DNA of 64,000 nt from Pseudomonadota bacterium (GCA_023387335.1 JAEWIF010000044.1:7617-71616); one strand, 5' to 3'; shown: positions 25,689 to 34,164, counted from the stretch's first letter. A program made the numbers and translations. The notes: generated by a model from the letters alone, not told the origin.

Positions 25689-26540
25689 TCAGGCGCGCAG
25701 CGCCGCTTCGGGACGCGCGGCCGCCTTGCTGCTGCGGGCGGGCGAGATCGGTTCGACCTTGCGCTGCTTTTCGTACAGGAAGGTCAGGATCTCCTGCCGG
25801 CAGTGGTTGTAGACCTTGTCCTCGGCCAGCTGGATGCGGTTGCGCGGGCGCGCCAGCGGCACCGGCATGACCTGGCCGATGCCGGCGGCCGGCCCGTTGG
25901 TCATCATCACCACGCGGTCGGACATCAGCACCGCCTCGTCGACGTCGTGCGTGATCATCATCACCGTGTTGCCCAGCTCGGACTGGATGCGGATCACCTC
26001 GTCCTGCAGGTGCGCGCGGGTCAGGGCGTCCAGCGCGCCGAAGGGCTCGTCGAGCAGCAGCACCTTGGGCTCCATCGCCAGCGCGCGGGCGATGCCCACG
26101 CGCTGCTTCATGCCGCCGGAGATCTCCGAGGGCAGGCGGTCGAGCGCGTGCGACATGTTCACCATCGCCAGGTTGTGCAGCACCCACTCGCGCCGCTCGG
26201 CCGCCGAACGCGTGCCGCGGAAGATCGTGTCGACCGCGATCTCCACGTTCTGGTAGACCGTCAGCCAGGGCAGCAGCGAGTGGTTCTGGAACACCACGGC
26301 GCGGTCGGGGCCGGGCGCGTTGACCTCGCGGCCGTCGACGATCACGCCGCCCGAAGTGGCCTTGAGCAGGCCGGCCACGATGTTCAGCACCGTGCTCTTG
26401 CCGCAGCCCGAGTGGCCGATGAGCGAGATGAACTCGCCGCGTGCCACCTGCAGGTCGATGCCCTTGAGCACGGGGTCGGGGCCGCTCGCGCCGGGGAAGC
26501 TCATGTCCACGCGCGAGATCGAGAGATAGGGTTGGCTCAT
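25689..26540 (-). CDS. nrtD: Nitrate ABC transporter ATP-binding protein
   Basis: A 283-residue ATPase with Walker A GHSGCGKST near residue 43, the Q-loop at VVFQNHSLLPW, the ABC signature LPSEISGGMKQRVGIARAL and Walker B VLLLDEPFGALD, followed by the switch histidine in THDVDEA. It powers nitrate import with NrtA and NrtB. There is no C-terminal NrtA-like domain, so it is NrtD-like rather than the long NrtC. It starts 14 bases after nrtB and is followed at once by the sensor kinase gene. Confidence 0.92.
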   Translation of the reverse strand: MSQPYLSISRVDMSFPGASGPDPVLKGIDLQVARGEFISLIGHSGCGKSTVLNIVAGLLKATSGGVIVDGREVNAPGPDRAVVFQNHSLLPWLTVYQNVEIAVDTIFRGTRSAAERREWVLHNLAMVNMSHALDRLPSEISGGMKQRVGIARALAMEPKVLLLDEPFGALDALTRAHLQDEVIRIQSELGNTVMMITHDVDEAVLMSDRVVMMTNGPAAGIGQVMPVPLARPRNRIQLAEDKVYNHCRQEILTFLYEKQRKVEPISPARSSKAAARPEAALRA

Positions 26541-26554
26541 GTGCGCTCCGGGTG

Positions 26555-27418
26555 TCAGCTGGCGGCCGTGCCGCGGGTGACCTTGCGGCCGATGAAGGCG
26601 ACCAGGCGGTCGAGCGCGAAGCCGATGAGGCCCACGTACACGAGCGCCAGGATGATGTCGCTGATGCGCGAGGAGTTCCACGCGTCCCAGATGAAGAAGC
26701 CGATGCCCACGCCGCCGATCAGCATCTCCGCGGCGATGATGGCCAGCCACGAGAGGCCGACGCCGATGCGCAGCCCCGAGAAGATGAAGGGCGCGGCCGC
26801 CGGCAGCATGATCTTCACGAAGTACTCGATGCCGTTGAGGCGGATCACCTTCGCGACGTTGCGGTAGTCCTGCGGGATGTTCCGGATGCCGATCGACGTG
26901 TTGATGATGATCGGCCAGATCGAGGTGATGAAGATCACGAAGATCGCCGACGGATGCCCATCGCGGAAGCCCGCCAGCGAGATCGGCAGCCAGGCCAGCG
27001 GCGGCACCGTGCGCAGCACCTGGAACAGCGGATCGAGGCCGCGCAGCGCCCAGGTCGACTGGCCCACCAGCACCCCGAGGCTCACGCCCGCGATCACCGC
27101 CAGCGAGTAGCCGTAGGCCACGCGCTTGAGGCTGGCCAGCAGCTGCCACGCGATGCCGACGTCGTTGCCGCCGTTGTCGTAGAAGGGCTCCACGATCAGC
27201 TGCCAGGTGTCCTGCACCACCTTGCTGGGCGGGGGCAGGGCGGCGCCGGGGCGGCTGCCCAGCAGCTGCCAGATGAACAGCAGCACGGACAGGATCAGGA
27301 GCGGCGGCAGCACGTGGGTGGCGAAGCCGCGCGAAGCGTTGATCAGCGCGGTGCGCAGCGCGCCGGGTTCGGCGGGCGGGGCCAGCCGGATCGGTTCGAT
27401 GGTGTCGACGGGGTTCAT
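26555..27418 (-). CDS. nrtB: Nitrate ABC transporter permease
   Basis: A 287-residue BPD-type permease with about six membrane helices. The EAA-type loop reads VAKVIRLNGIEYFVKIMLPAAAPFIFSGLRIGVG near residue 195, and PLAWLPISLAGF near 145 is typical of the nitrate/sulfonate/taurine group. The adjacent NrtA-type receptor and the leader with an ANTAR switch favour nitrate as the substrate. The gap to nrtA is ten bases. Confidence 0.92.
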   Translation of the reverse strand: MNPVDTIEPIRLAPPAEPGALRTALINASRGFATHVLPPLLILSVLLFIWQLLGSRPGAALPPPSKVVQDTWQLIVEPFYDNGGNDVGIAWQLLASLKRVAYGYSLAVIAGVSLGVLVGQSTWALRGLDPLFQVLRTVPPLAWLPISLAGFRDGHPSAIFVIFITSIWPIIINTSIGIRNIPQDYRNVAKVIRLNGIEYFVKIMLPAAAPFIFSGLRIGVGLSWLAIIAAEMLIGGVGIGFFIWDAWNSSRISDIILALVYVGLIGFALDRLVAFIGRKVTRGTAAS

Positions 27419-27428
27419 GCGCGTTCCT

Positions 27429-28733
27429 TCAAGCGGACTTCAGGTACTTGATCGACAGGCTGTCCAGGTATTTCTTCGGGTTGGCCGGGTCGAACACCTT
27501 GCCGTCGAAGAACTTCTCGACGCCGCGCGAGGTGGAGGCGGGGATGTCCTTCCTGTCGACGCCCAGTTCGGCGGCGGCGGCCTTCCACAGGTCCTCGCGA
27601 TTGACCTTGGCGATCAGCGCCCTGGTGTCGAGGTTGGGCGGCAGGTAGCCCCAGCGGATGTTCTCGGTCAGGAACCAGAGGTCGTGGCTCTGGAACGGGT
27701 AGCTGGCGTGGTCCTTCCAGAAGCGCATCTGGAACCTGCTGTTGGCCTCCACGCGGCCGGTGCCGTAGTCGAAGTCGCCCTTGACGCGGTCGATCACGTC
27801 GGCCACCGGCGCGTTGATCCAGCGGCGGCGCGCGCAGATCTCGGCCACCTCGGCGCGGTTCTTCGGGTCCTCGCACCACATCTGGGCTTCCATCACCGCC
27901 TTGACCAGCGCCTTGGCGGCGTTGGGGTGGGCGTCCACCCAGTCCTTGCGCATCGCGAAGGACTTCTCGGGGTGGTTCATCCACAGCTCGCTGGTGGTGA
28001 TCGCCGTGTAGCCGATGCCCTGGTTGATCAGCTGGCGGTTCCAGGGCTCGCAGACGCAGAAGGTGTCCATGCTGCCCACCTTCATGTTGGCCACCATCTG
28101 CGCGGGCGGCACCACGATGGTGGTGATGTCCTTGTTCGGGTCCACGCCGCCGGCGGCCATCCAGTAGCGGATCCACATGTCGTGGGTGCCGCCGGGGAAG
28201 GTCATGGCGGCGTTCACCGGCTTGCCGGTCTTCACGCGCTTGGCGAGCAGCTGCTTGCCGAACTGCGTGGTGTCCAGGCCGACCTTGAGGTCCTTGTACT
28301 CGTTGCCCACCGAGATGCATTGGCCGCCCAGGTTCAGGCGCGCCAGGATGTTCATCGGCACCGGCACGTTGTTGGCGGTCACCGCCCCGGTGGAGATCAG
28401 GTAGGGCATCGGTGTCAGGATGTGGGCGCCGTCGATGCCGTTGTTCTTCGAGCCGAGCACCAGGTTGTCGCGCGTGGTGCCCCAGGACGACTGCTTGAGC
28501 ACCTCCACCTCGGTCATGCCGTGCTTCTTGAAGAAGCCCTTCTCGTCGGCGACGAACAGCGGGGCGGCGTCGGTCAGCGCGATGAAGCCGAGCTTGGCGG
28601 TCTTGGTCTCCAGGGCCGTGCCCTGCGCCATCGCGTGGACGGGCCAAAGTCCGCCGGCGACGCCGAGGGCCGCGGCGCCCTTGATGACGGTGCGGCGAGA
28701 GGAGTTGATCGGGGTGCGGTTGCTGCTGTCCAT
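27429..28733 (-). CDS. nrtA: Nitrate-binding protein of ABC importer (NrtA/CmpA family)
   Basis: The 434-residue precursor begins with a Tat signal (SSRRTVIKGAAALG, then a hydrophobic region ending VHAMA), so a folded receptor is exported to the periplasm. The NrtA/CmpA family blocks LGFIALTDAAPLFVADEKGFFKKHG and VCEPWNRQLINQGIGYT are clear. GGAGGA precedes the ATG by seven bases. The transcript begins at the sigma-54 promoter 28875-28890 and must pass the terminator at 28760-28819, so expression needs nitrogen limitation and, by inference, nitrate. Confidence 0.94.
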   Translation of the reverse strand: MDSSNRTPINSSRRTVIKGAAALGVAGGLWPVHAMAQGTALETKTAKLGFIALTDAAPLFVADEKGFFKKHGMTEVEVLKQSSWGTTRDNLVLGSKNNGIDGAHILTPMPYLISTGAVTANNVPVPMNILARLNLGGQCISVGNEYKDLKVGLDTTQFGKQLLAKRVKTGKPVNAAMTFPGGTHDMWIRYWMAAGGVDPNKDITTIVVPPAQMVANMKVGSMDTFCVCEPWNRQLINQGIGYTAITTSELWMNHPEKSFAMRKDWVDAHPNAAKALVKAVMEAQMWCEDPKNRAEVAEICARRRWINAPVADVIDRVKGDFDYGTGRVEANSRFQMRFWKDHASYPFQSHDLWFLTENIRWGYLPPNLDTRALIAKVNREDLWKAAAAELGVDRKDIPASTSRGVEKFFDGKVFDPANPKKYLDSLSIKYLKSA

Positions 28734-28759
28734 GTGCGGTCCTCCAGGTTGGCCGGCTG

Positions 28760-28819
28760 AAAAGAAACGGCGTCCATCGCACTGCCTGCCTTGCGGGCTG
28801 ACAGGAGATGGACGCCGTT
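28760..28819 (-). terminator. Leader (attenuator) terminator before nrtA
   Basis: On the minus strand, AACGGCGTCCATC (28819-28807) pairs perfectly with GATGGACGCCGTT (28778-28766), 13 bp, and is followed by TCTTTTC. The terminator stands in the 5' leader, 26 bases before the nrtA start, so it is an attenuator. Its 5' arm is the loop plus 3' arm of the upstream hairpin P2, so the two structures exclude each other. Confidence 0.88.
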
Positions 28820-28824
28820 GTCCA
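28809..28824 (-). promoter_or_regulatory. ANTAR-target hairpin P2 in the nrtA leader
   Basis: The RNA folds as TGGAC-AACGGC-GTCCA: a 5-bp stem with a six-base loop having A at position 1 and G at position 4, as ANTAR proteins require. It overlaps the 5' arm of the terminator. Confidence 0.82.
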
Positions 28825-28838
28825 GGTTCATCGTTGAG

Positions 28839-28860
28839 CGGGCGCCGCCGTTGGCGCCCG
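28839..28860 (-). promoter_or_regulatory. ANTAR-target hairpin P1 in the nrtA leader
   Basis: The RNA folds as CGGGCGCC-AACGGC-GGCGCCCG: an 8-bp stem with the same AACGGC hexaloop as P2. It begins about four bases after the predicted transcription start and is 14 bases from P2. Paired hexaloop hairpins are the known ANTAR RNA motif. Confidence 0.82.
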
Positions 28861-28874
28861 TGCAACGGAGAGTT

Positions 28875-28890
28875 AGCAGGGACCGTGCCA
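28875..28890 (-). promoter_or_regulatory. Sigma-54 promoter of nrtABD and the kinase module
   Basis: The minus strand reads TGGCACGGTCCCTGCT, with GG and GC ten bases apart. The start site is expected near 28864. Fifteen bases match the narK promoter exactly. It lies 27 bases past the nasR stop. Confidence 0.87.
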
Positions 28891-28899
28891 GGGGCTGGC

Positions 28900-28914
28900 G
28901 CACTGGCGCGGTGC
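28900..28914. promoter_or_regulatory. Candidate NtrC site upstream of nrtA promoter
   Basis: GCACTGGCGCGGTGC matches the NtrC half-site pattern GCACT-N5-GGTGC exactly. Its centre is about 43 bases before the predicted start, closer than normal enhancers and more like the weak glnA sites. Confidence 0.45.
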
Positions 28915-28916
28915 AC

Positions 28917-30140
28917 TCAACGAGCCGGCAGCACCTCGGCCAGCGCGAGCACGTTGCCCGCCACTTCCACCAGCCGCCGTCCCTGGTTCATCGCCATCTG
29001 GCGCAGCGCCCTGTACGCCTCGTCCTCGCTCATCTGCCGGTGCGCCATCAGGAGGCCCTTGGCGCGCTCGACCAGCTTGCGTTCGTTCAGGCTGGTGCGC
29101 ACCGCCTCGAGTTCATCGGCCATCGACTGCAGCCGGCGCGACTGCTCCTGCACCATCGCGAACAGCGAGCGCTCCAGGTGCGGCCCCCAGGCCACCGGCG
29201 TGGCGCCGTCCGGGGTGTCCTCCCGCGCCGACAGCGAATCGAGCGCTGCGCGCTGGTCGCGCAGTTCCGCGCGGGCCTGCACGACGCGCTGGCCGCACAG
29301 CTCGCGCAGGTGGGCGGCCAGGCGGTCTTCCACCGCCTTCATCTCGTCGATGCGGCGCGTGCACCAGTAGTACCAGTCGCGGCTGAGCGCGGTGTCCAGT
29401 TCGCCGCCGACGGTGGAGCCGACGCGGCGCAGGCGATCGATCTCGGACGGCACCACCGGATCGCGCGCGGCCAGGTCGGCCTGCAGCACGCGCGGATCGC
29501 AGCACTCGGCGTAGACCTGCAGGCAGCCCTTCTGCGACTCCACGAGGTGGTGCCACAGCTGCAGGCCGCCACCGTCGATATGGCCGGCAGCGAACACGCG
29601 CCCGCCGAGCGCGCGCTCCAGGCCCGCGAACTCCTTGCCCTGCATGAAATGGAACATCGCCACCAGCGCGCGCGTCACCGCGGGGTCGCTGGCCGTGTCC
29701 GCGGCCTCGAACACCACGCCGAGCAGGCCGGACACCATCTTGCCGATCGCCGAGGTGGCCTCCGCCGCGGACAGCTGCTGGCGCGCTATGCGCGCGCGCA
29801 GCGCGGGCAGGCCCTCCAGCGCATGCAGCACCACCGCCACGCGGCTGAACAGGCGCGCGCCGTTGCGCGCCTCGCACGACGCGGTCTCCAGCGCGTCGAG
29901 GTGGCGGCGCACCTCGGCCTGCGCGGCATCGCACTCCTGGATCTGCTGCGCGCGCTGCTCGGTGAACTGCGCGCCGTGCGAGCCGAGGTAGATGTTGGTC
30001 AGCCCGCGCTCGCGCTGCAGCACGTGGATGAAGCGCGCGATCACGCCCACCAGCTCGCAGGTGCGCGCCAGCTGCTCCAGCTCCGCGATCTCGCACTGCC
30101 GTGCGGCGAGCAGGAAGTCGAATCCGGTCTTCACGCGCAT
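28917..30140 (-). CDS. nasR: Nitrate-responsive antiterminator NasR (NIT-ANTAR)
   Basis: The 407-residue protein has an N-terminal NIT nitrate/nitrite-sensing domain (VLQRERGLTNIYLGSHG near residue 40; residues ~30-280) and a C-terminal ANTAR RNA-binding domain (LNERKLVERAKGLLMAHRQMSEDEAYRALRQMAM, ~345-400). Known NasR binds nitrate and prevents leader termination. It ends just upstream of the nrtA promoter, whose leader carries the matching hairpins. The ATG at 30140 fits the family start; longer forms read antisense to tsaD. It is divergent from tsaD. Confidence 0.92.
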   Translation of the reverse strand: MRVKTGFDFLLAARQCEIAELEQLARTCELVGVIARFIHVLQRERGLTNIYLGSHGAQFTEQRAQQIQECDAAQAEVRRHLDALETASCEARNGARLFSRVAVVLHALEGLPALRARIARQQLSAAEATSAIGKMVSGLLGVVFEAADTASDPAVTRALVAMFHFMQGKEFAGLERALGGRVFAAGHIDGGGLQLWHHLVESQKGCLQVYAECCDPRVLQADLAARDPVVPSEIDRLRRVGSTVGGELDTALSRDWYYWCTRRIDEMKAVEDRLAAHLRELCGQRVVQARAELRDQRAALDSLSAREDTPDGATPVAWGPHLERSLFAMVQEQSRRLQSMADELEAVRTSLNERKLVERAKGLLMAHRQMSEDEAYRALRQMAMNQGRRLVEVAGNVLALAEVLPAR

Positions 30141-30186
30141 GGCCCTGCAACTCTCGTGCCGAGGTGCGCGTCGATAAACTCGCCCG

Positions 30187-31224
30187 ATGCTGGTGCTCGG
30201 GATCGAATCTTCGTGTGATGAAACCGGCGTCGCCTTGGTCGACGCCGGCGGGCCGGGCGTGCCGCGCCTGCTGGGCCACGCGCTGCACAGCCAGGTGCGC
30301 ATGCACGAGGCCTACGGCGGCGTCGTCCCGGAGCTGGCCAGCCGCGACCACATCCGGCGCGTGCTGCCGCTGACCCAGGACGTTCTGAAGCAGGCCGGGC
30401 GTTCGCTGGCCGATATCGAAACCGTTGCTTACACGCGCGGGCCGGGCCTGGCGGGCGCGCTGCTGGTGGGCGCGGGCGTGGCCTGCGCGCTGGGCGCGTC
30501 GCTCGACCGGCCGGTCATGGGCGTGCACCACCTCGAGGGGCACCTGCTGTCGCCTTTCCTCAGCGCCGATCCTCCCGAGTTCCCGTTCGTCGCGCTGCTG
30601 GTCTCCGGTGGCCACACGCAGCTGATGCGGGTGGAGTCGGTAGGCGACTACGAGCTGCTCGGCGAGACCATCGACGACGCCGCGGGCGAGGCCTTCGACA
30701 AGAGCGCCAAGCTGCTCGGCCTGGGTTACCCGGGCGGGCCGGCGCTGTCGCGGCTGGCGGAGCAGGGCGACGCCAAGGCGTTCGCGCTGCCGCGGCCGCT
30801 GCTGCACAGCGGCGACCTGGACTTCTCCTTCGCCGGCCTGAAGACGGCGGTGCTCACGCAGGCGCGCAAGCTGGGCGGCGACCTGCCGGCGCGAAAGGCC
30901 GACCTGGCCGCGTCGACCGAGGCGGCCATCGTGGAGGTGCTGCTGAAGAAATCACTGGCGGCCCTGAAGCAGTCGGGCCTCGGGCGCCTGGTGGTGGCCG
31001 GCGGCGTGGGCGCCAACCGGCTGCTGCGCGAGCAGCTGGATGCCGCGTGCGCGAAGCGCGGCGTGCGCGTGCACTACCCGGAGCTGTCGCTGTGCACGGA
31101 CAACGGCGCGATGATCGCGATGGCCGCGGCGCTGCGCCTGGCGACGGGCAAAGAAAAGGCCACCAGGACTTACGCTTTCGACGTGAAGCCCCGGTGGCCG
31201 CTGGACGAGCTGCGCGCTCGCTGA
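30187..31224 (+). CDS. tsaD: tRNA threonylcarbamoyladenosine transferase TsaD
   Basis: A 345-residue Kae1/TsaD protein beginning MLVLGIESSCDETGVAL. Metal ligands sit in VHHLEGHL (near 115), the nucleotide loop is LLVSGGHTQLM, and the late acidic site is LCTDNGAMIA near 301. With TsaB, TsaE and TsaC it installs t6A37 on ANN-decoding tRNAs. The size equals the E. coli protein. It faces away from nasR, with 46 bases between the starts. Confidence 0.96.
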   Translation: MLVLGIESSCDETGVALVDAGGPGVPRLLGHALHSQVRMHEAYGGVVPELASRDHIRRVLPLTQDVLKQAGRSLADIETVAYTRGPGLAGALLVGAGVACALGASLDRPVMGVHHLEGHLLSPFLSADPPEFPFVALLVSGGHTQLMRVESVGDYELLGETIDDAAGEAFDKSAKLLGLGYPGGPALSRLAEQGDAKAFALPRPLLHSGDLDFSFAGLKTAVLTQARKLGGDLPARKADLAASTEAAIVEVLLKKSLAALKQSGLGRLVVAGGVGANRLLREQLDAACAKRGVRVHYPELSLCTDNGAMIAMAAALRLATGKEKATRTYAFDVKPRWPLDELRAR

Positions 31225-31228
31225 ACGT

Positions 31229-31609
31229 TTACTTGACCTCGATCGTGCGAGCGGTGCTCACCGGCTGCTTCTTGGCCAGCGTGAGCGTCAGCACGCCGTT
31301 CTCGAGCTTCGCCGCGGTGGCGTCGACGTCGATCTCCTGCGGCAGCTCGTAGGCGGCCTTGTACTGGCGCGCGGCTTCGGCCTTGGTCTCGATGCGCACG
31401 ATGGCGCCTTCGATGTTGATGGCCAGGTCGTCACGGGCGATGCCGGGGACGTCCAGCGTCACGGTCCAGGACTTGTCGTCCTGCTTGAGCTGCACGCCCG
31501 AGAAACCGGGGCCGAAGAAGGCGTCGTTGACGAAGCGCTCGAAGTTGCGGTCGAACGAACGGAAGGCCGGCGCGGCGGCGCGGGTGCGGACGACGGGTGC
31601 GAAGAACAT
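31229..31609 (-). CDS. Small heat-shock protein (Hsp20/alpha-crystallin)
   Basis: A 126-residue Hsp20 protein. The alpha-crystallin domain runs from about residue 38 (DKSWTVTLDVPGIARDDLAINIEGAIVRIETKAE) to KLENGVLTLTLAKKQPV, which contains the conserved G-x-L motif. It lacks a C-terminal I-x-I motif of the classic form, ending TARTIEVK. AGGAGT precedes the ATG at six bases. It converges on tsaD, with four bases between the stops, and should act as an ATP-independent holdase. Confidence 0.88.
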   Translation of the reverse strand: MFFAPVVRTRAAAPAFRSFDRNFERFVNDAFFGPGFSGVQLKQDDKSWTVTLDVPGIARDDLAINIEGAIVRIETKAEAARQYKAAYELPQEIDVDATAAKLENGVLTLTLAKKQPVSTARTIEVK

Positions 31610-31711
31610 GATGGGACTCCTGGGTTGAACCTTAAACTGCGCGGCTTTCATCGTTCGCCGCTTGCATCGAACATGCGATTGCGGCGCACGTTTTCAAGAG
31701 AGGAAGAGGGT

Positions 31712-32983
31712 TTGAAAAACACGCGCAGGCTGGTCTTGAAATCGCTGGCCGCATCGCTATTTGCTCCCGCCCTGGCTCGCGCCCAGGCCACCGGCGCGCC
31801 GGTCAGGCTGGCGCTGATCGAGGCGCTCTCGGGCGCCTTCGCCAACACCGGCGAGGCGGTGTTCCGCAACCTGCTGTGGGCGGTGGAGCGGGTCAACCAG
31901 CGCGGCGGCGTCAAGCTGCCCGGCGGCGCCCGGCCGCTGGTGCTGGAGCGCTACGACAGCAAGGGGCAGGCGGAGGAGGCCATCGCGGCGCTGCGCTCGG
32001 CCATCGACGACGGCGCGCAGTTCGTGCTGCAGGGCAACTCGTCGGCGGTGGCCGCGGCGCTGCTGGACGCGATCGGCAAGCACAACGAGCGCGATCCTTC
32101 GAAGCGCGTGCTGTTCCTCAACTACTCGGCCGTGGACCCGGTGCTCACCAACGAGCGCTGCAGCTTCTGGCACTTCCGCTTCGACGCCCATGCCGACATG
32201 CGCATGCAGGCGCTGATGGAGGTGCTGGCGCAGGACAAGGGCGTGCGCAACGCCTACCTGATCGGCCAAGACTACAGCTTCGGCCAGTCGGTGCTGCGCG
32301 AGGCGCGCCGCCAGCTCGGCGCGCAGCGGCCCGACGTGCGCATCGCCGGCGACGAACTGCATCCGCTGGGCCGGGTGAAGGACTTCCTGCCGTACGCCAC
32401 CAAGATCAAGGCCAGCGGCGCCGACGCGGTGATCACCGGCAACTGGGGCAACGACCTCACGCTGCTGGTGAAGGCGGCGCGCGACGTCGGCTTCGACGGC
32501 AAGTTCTACACCTTCTACGGCAACGCGCTGGGCGCGCCGGCCGCCATCGGCGACGCCGGCATCGGCCGCGTGGTGGCGGTGGCCGACTGGCTGCCGAACG
32601 TGCAGACCAAGGAAAGCGAGGCCTTCTACCAGGCGTTCCGCCAGCGCTTCCCGCGCCCCCAGGACGACTACGTCCACATGCGCATGCAGCTGATGGTCGA
32701 GGCGCTGGCGCAGGCGGTCGAGCGCGCGGGTCGCGTCGATGCCGCGCCCGTGGCCACCGCGCTCGAGCGCGCCAACGTCAGCCTGTGGGGCCAGAGCGGC
32801 CGCATGCGCGCGAGCGACCACCAGTTCCAGCAGACGCTGGTGGTGGGCGTGATGGACAGGCAGGGCGCGCCGGGCGTGAAGTTCGACGTCGAGGGCTCGG
32901 GCTACGGCTTCCGCGTGGTGCGCGTGGTCTCGCCGGAGAAAGCCGAGATGCCCACCAGCTGCAAGATGCAGCGCCACGACTGA
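31712..32983 (+). CDS. Branched-chain amino-acid-type ABC substrate-binding protein
   Basis: A Leu/Ile/Val-binding-type periplasmic receptor of 423 residues. The N-terminus KNTRRLVLKSLAASLFAPALARAQ is a Tat/Sec-like signal. The type-1 binding-protein fold follows (LIEALSGAFANTGEAVFRNL; VLFLNYSAVDPVL; YLIGQDYSFGQSV; AVITGNWGNDLTLLVKAA). I chose the TTG because AGGAAGAGGG directly precedes it; an ATG at 31673 would extend the N-terminus without gain. No permease or ATPase is adjacent, so the ligand and the partner transporter are unknown. Confidence 0.86.
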   Translation: MKNTRRLVLKSLAASLFAPALARAQATGAPVRLALIEALSGAFANTGEAVFRNLLWAVERVNQRGGVKLPGGARPLVLERYDSKGQAEEAIAALRSAIDDGAQFVLQGNSSAVAAALLDAIGKHNERDPSKRVLFLNYSAVDPVLTNERCSFWHFRFDAHADMRMQALMEVLAQDKGVRNAYLIGQDYSFGQSVLREARRQLGAQRPDVRIAGDELHPLGRVKDFLPYATKIKASGADAVITGNWGNDLTLLVKAARDVGFDGKFYTFYGNALGAPAAIGDAGIGRVVAVADWLPNVQTKESEAFYQAFRQRFPRPQDDYVHMRMQLMVEALAQAVERAGRVDAAPVATALERANVSLWGQSGRMRASDHQFQQTLVVGVMDRQGAPGVKFDVEGSGYGFRVVRVVSPEKAEMPTSCKMQRHD

Positions 32984-32994
32984 GGATCGATGCC

Positions 32995-34155
32995 ATGCGA
33001 CAAGCCATCCTGAACCTCGAGGAATCCAAGATCCGCGAGGTCGCCAACGCCGGCATGGGCCGCTCCGACGTGCTGGCCTTCTGGTTCGGCGAGAGCGACG
33101 AGGTCACGCCGGACTTCATCCGCGAGGCCGCGATCGAGTCGATCCGCCGCGGCGAGACCTTCTACGCGCACAACCTGGGCCTGCCCGAGCTGCGCGAGGG
33201 CGTGGCCGCGTACACCTCGCGGCTGCACGGCCCGGTGGGCGCCGAGCGCATCGCCATCACCTCGGGCGGCGTGAACGCGCTGATGCTCGCGGTGCAGGCG
33301 CTGGTGGACGACGGCGACGACGTGGTGGCGGTGACGCCCGTGTGGCCCAACCTCACGGCGCAGCCGCTGATCCTGGGCGGCAAGCTGCGGCGCGTCTCGC
33401 TCAAGCCGCAGGCGGGGGCCTGGAAGCTCGACGTGGAGGAGCTCCTGGCGGCCATCCGTCCGGGCACCAAGCTGCTGATCATCAACGCGCCCAACAACCC
33501 GACCGGCTGGACGCTGACCCGTCCGGAGCAGCAGGCGATCCTGGAGCACTGCCGCCGCACCGGCACCTGGATCCTGGCCGACGAGGTGTACGAGCGGCTG
33601 TACTACGAGCCCACCGAGACCGGCTGCGCGCCGAGCTTCCTGGACGTGGCCACGCCGGACGACCGGCTGGTGGTGGCGCACAGCTTCTCCAAGAGCTTCC
33701 TGATGACCGGCTGGCGGATGGGCTGGCTGGTGATGCCGGCGGCGATGACGCACCCGATGGGCAAGCTCATCGAGTTCAACACCTCCTGCGCCAGCGTGTT
33801 CACCCAGCGCGCGGCGCTGGCGGCGGTGCAGCGCACGGACGAGGTCACGCCGCGGGTGGTCGCCCACCTCAAGCAGTGCCGCGACACCCTGGTGCCGCGC
33901 CTGCAGGCGATGCCGCGGGTGGAGCTGGCGATGCCGGCGGGCGGCATGTACGCCTTCTTCAAGCTCGACGGTTTCGGCGACTCGCTGGCCCTGGCCAAGC
34001 GGCTGGTGGCCGAGGCGGGGCTGGGCATCGCCCCGGGCAACGCCTTCGCCGAGGAGGCCCAGGGCTGGCTGCGCTGGTGCTTCGCTTCGAAGGACCTGGC
34101 GCGGCTGGGGCAGGGCGTGGAGCGGCTGCAGGGCTGGCTGGAGCGGCAGCGGTAG
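32995..34155 (+). CDS. PLP-dependent aminotransferase (class I/II)
   Basis: A 386-residue fold-type I aminotransferase starting MRQAILNLEESKIREVANAGMGR. Key segments: ITSGGVNALMLAVQAL, the cofactor-contact NAPNNPTGW near residue 165, DEVYERLYY, and the lysine loop SFSKSFLMTGWRMGWLV near 228, where Lys forms the Schiff base. The substrate cannot be fixed; aspartate- or aromatic-type are possible. It follows the substrate-binding gene by 11 bases, so the two may form a unit. Confidence 0.9.
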   Translation: MRQAILNLEESKIREVANAGMGRSDVLAFWFGESDEVTPDFIREAAIESIRRGETFYAHNLGLPELREGVAAYTSRLHGPVGAERIAITSGGVNALMLAVQALVDDGDDVVAVTPVWPNLTAQPLILGGKLRRVSLKPQAGAWKLDVEELLAAIRPGTKLLIINAPNNPTGWTLTRPEQQAILEHCRRTGTWILADEVYERLYYEPTETGCAPSFLDVATPDDRLVVAHSFSKSFLMTGWRMGWLVMPAAMTHPMGKLIEFNTSCASVFTQRAALAAVQRTDEVTPRVVAHLKQCRDTLVPRLQAMPRVELAMPAGGMYAFFKLDGFGDSLALAKRLVAEAGLGIAPGNAFAEEAQGWLRWCFASKDLARLGQGVERLQGWLERQR

Positions 34156-34164
34156 GGCGTCCGC

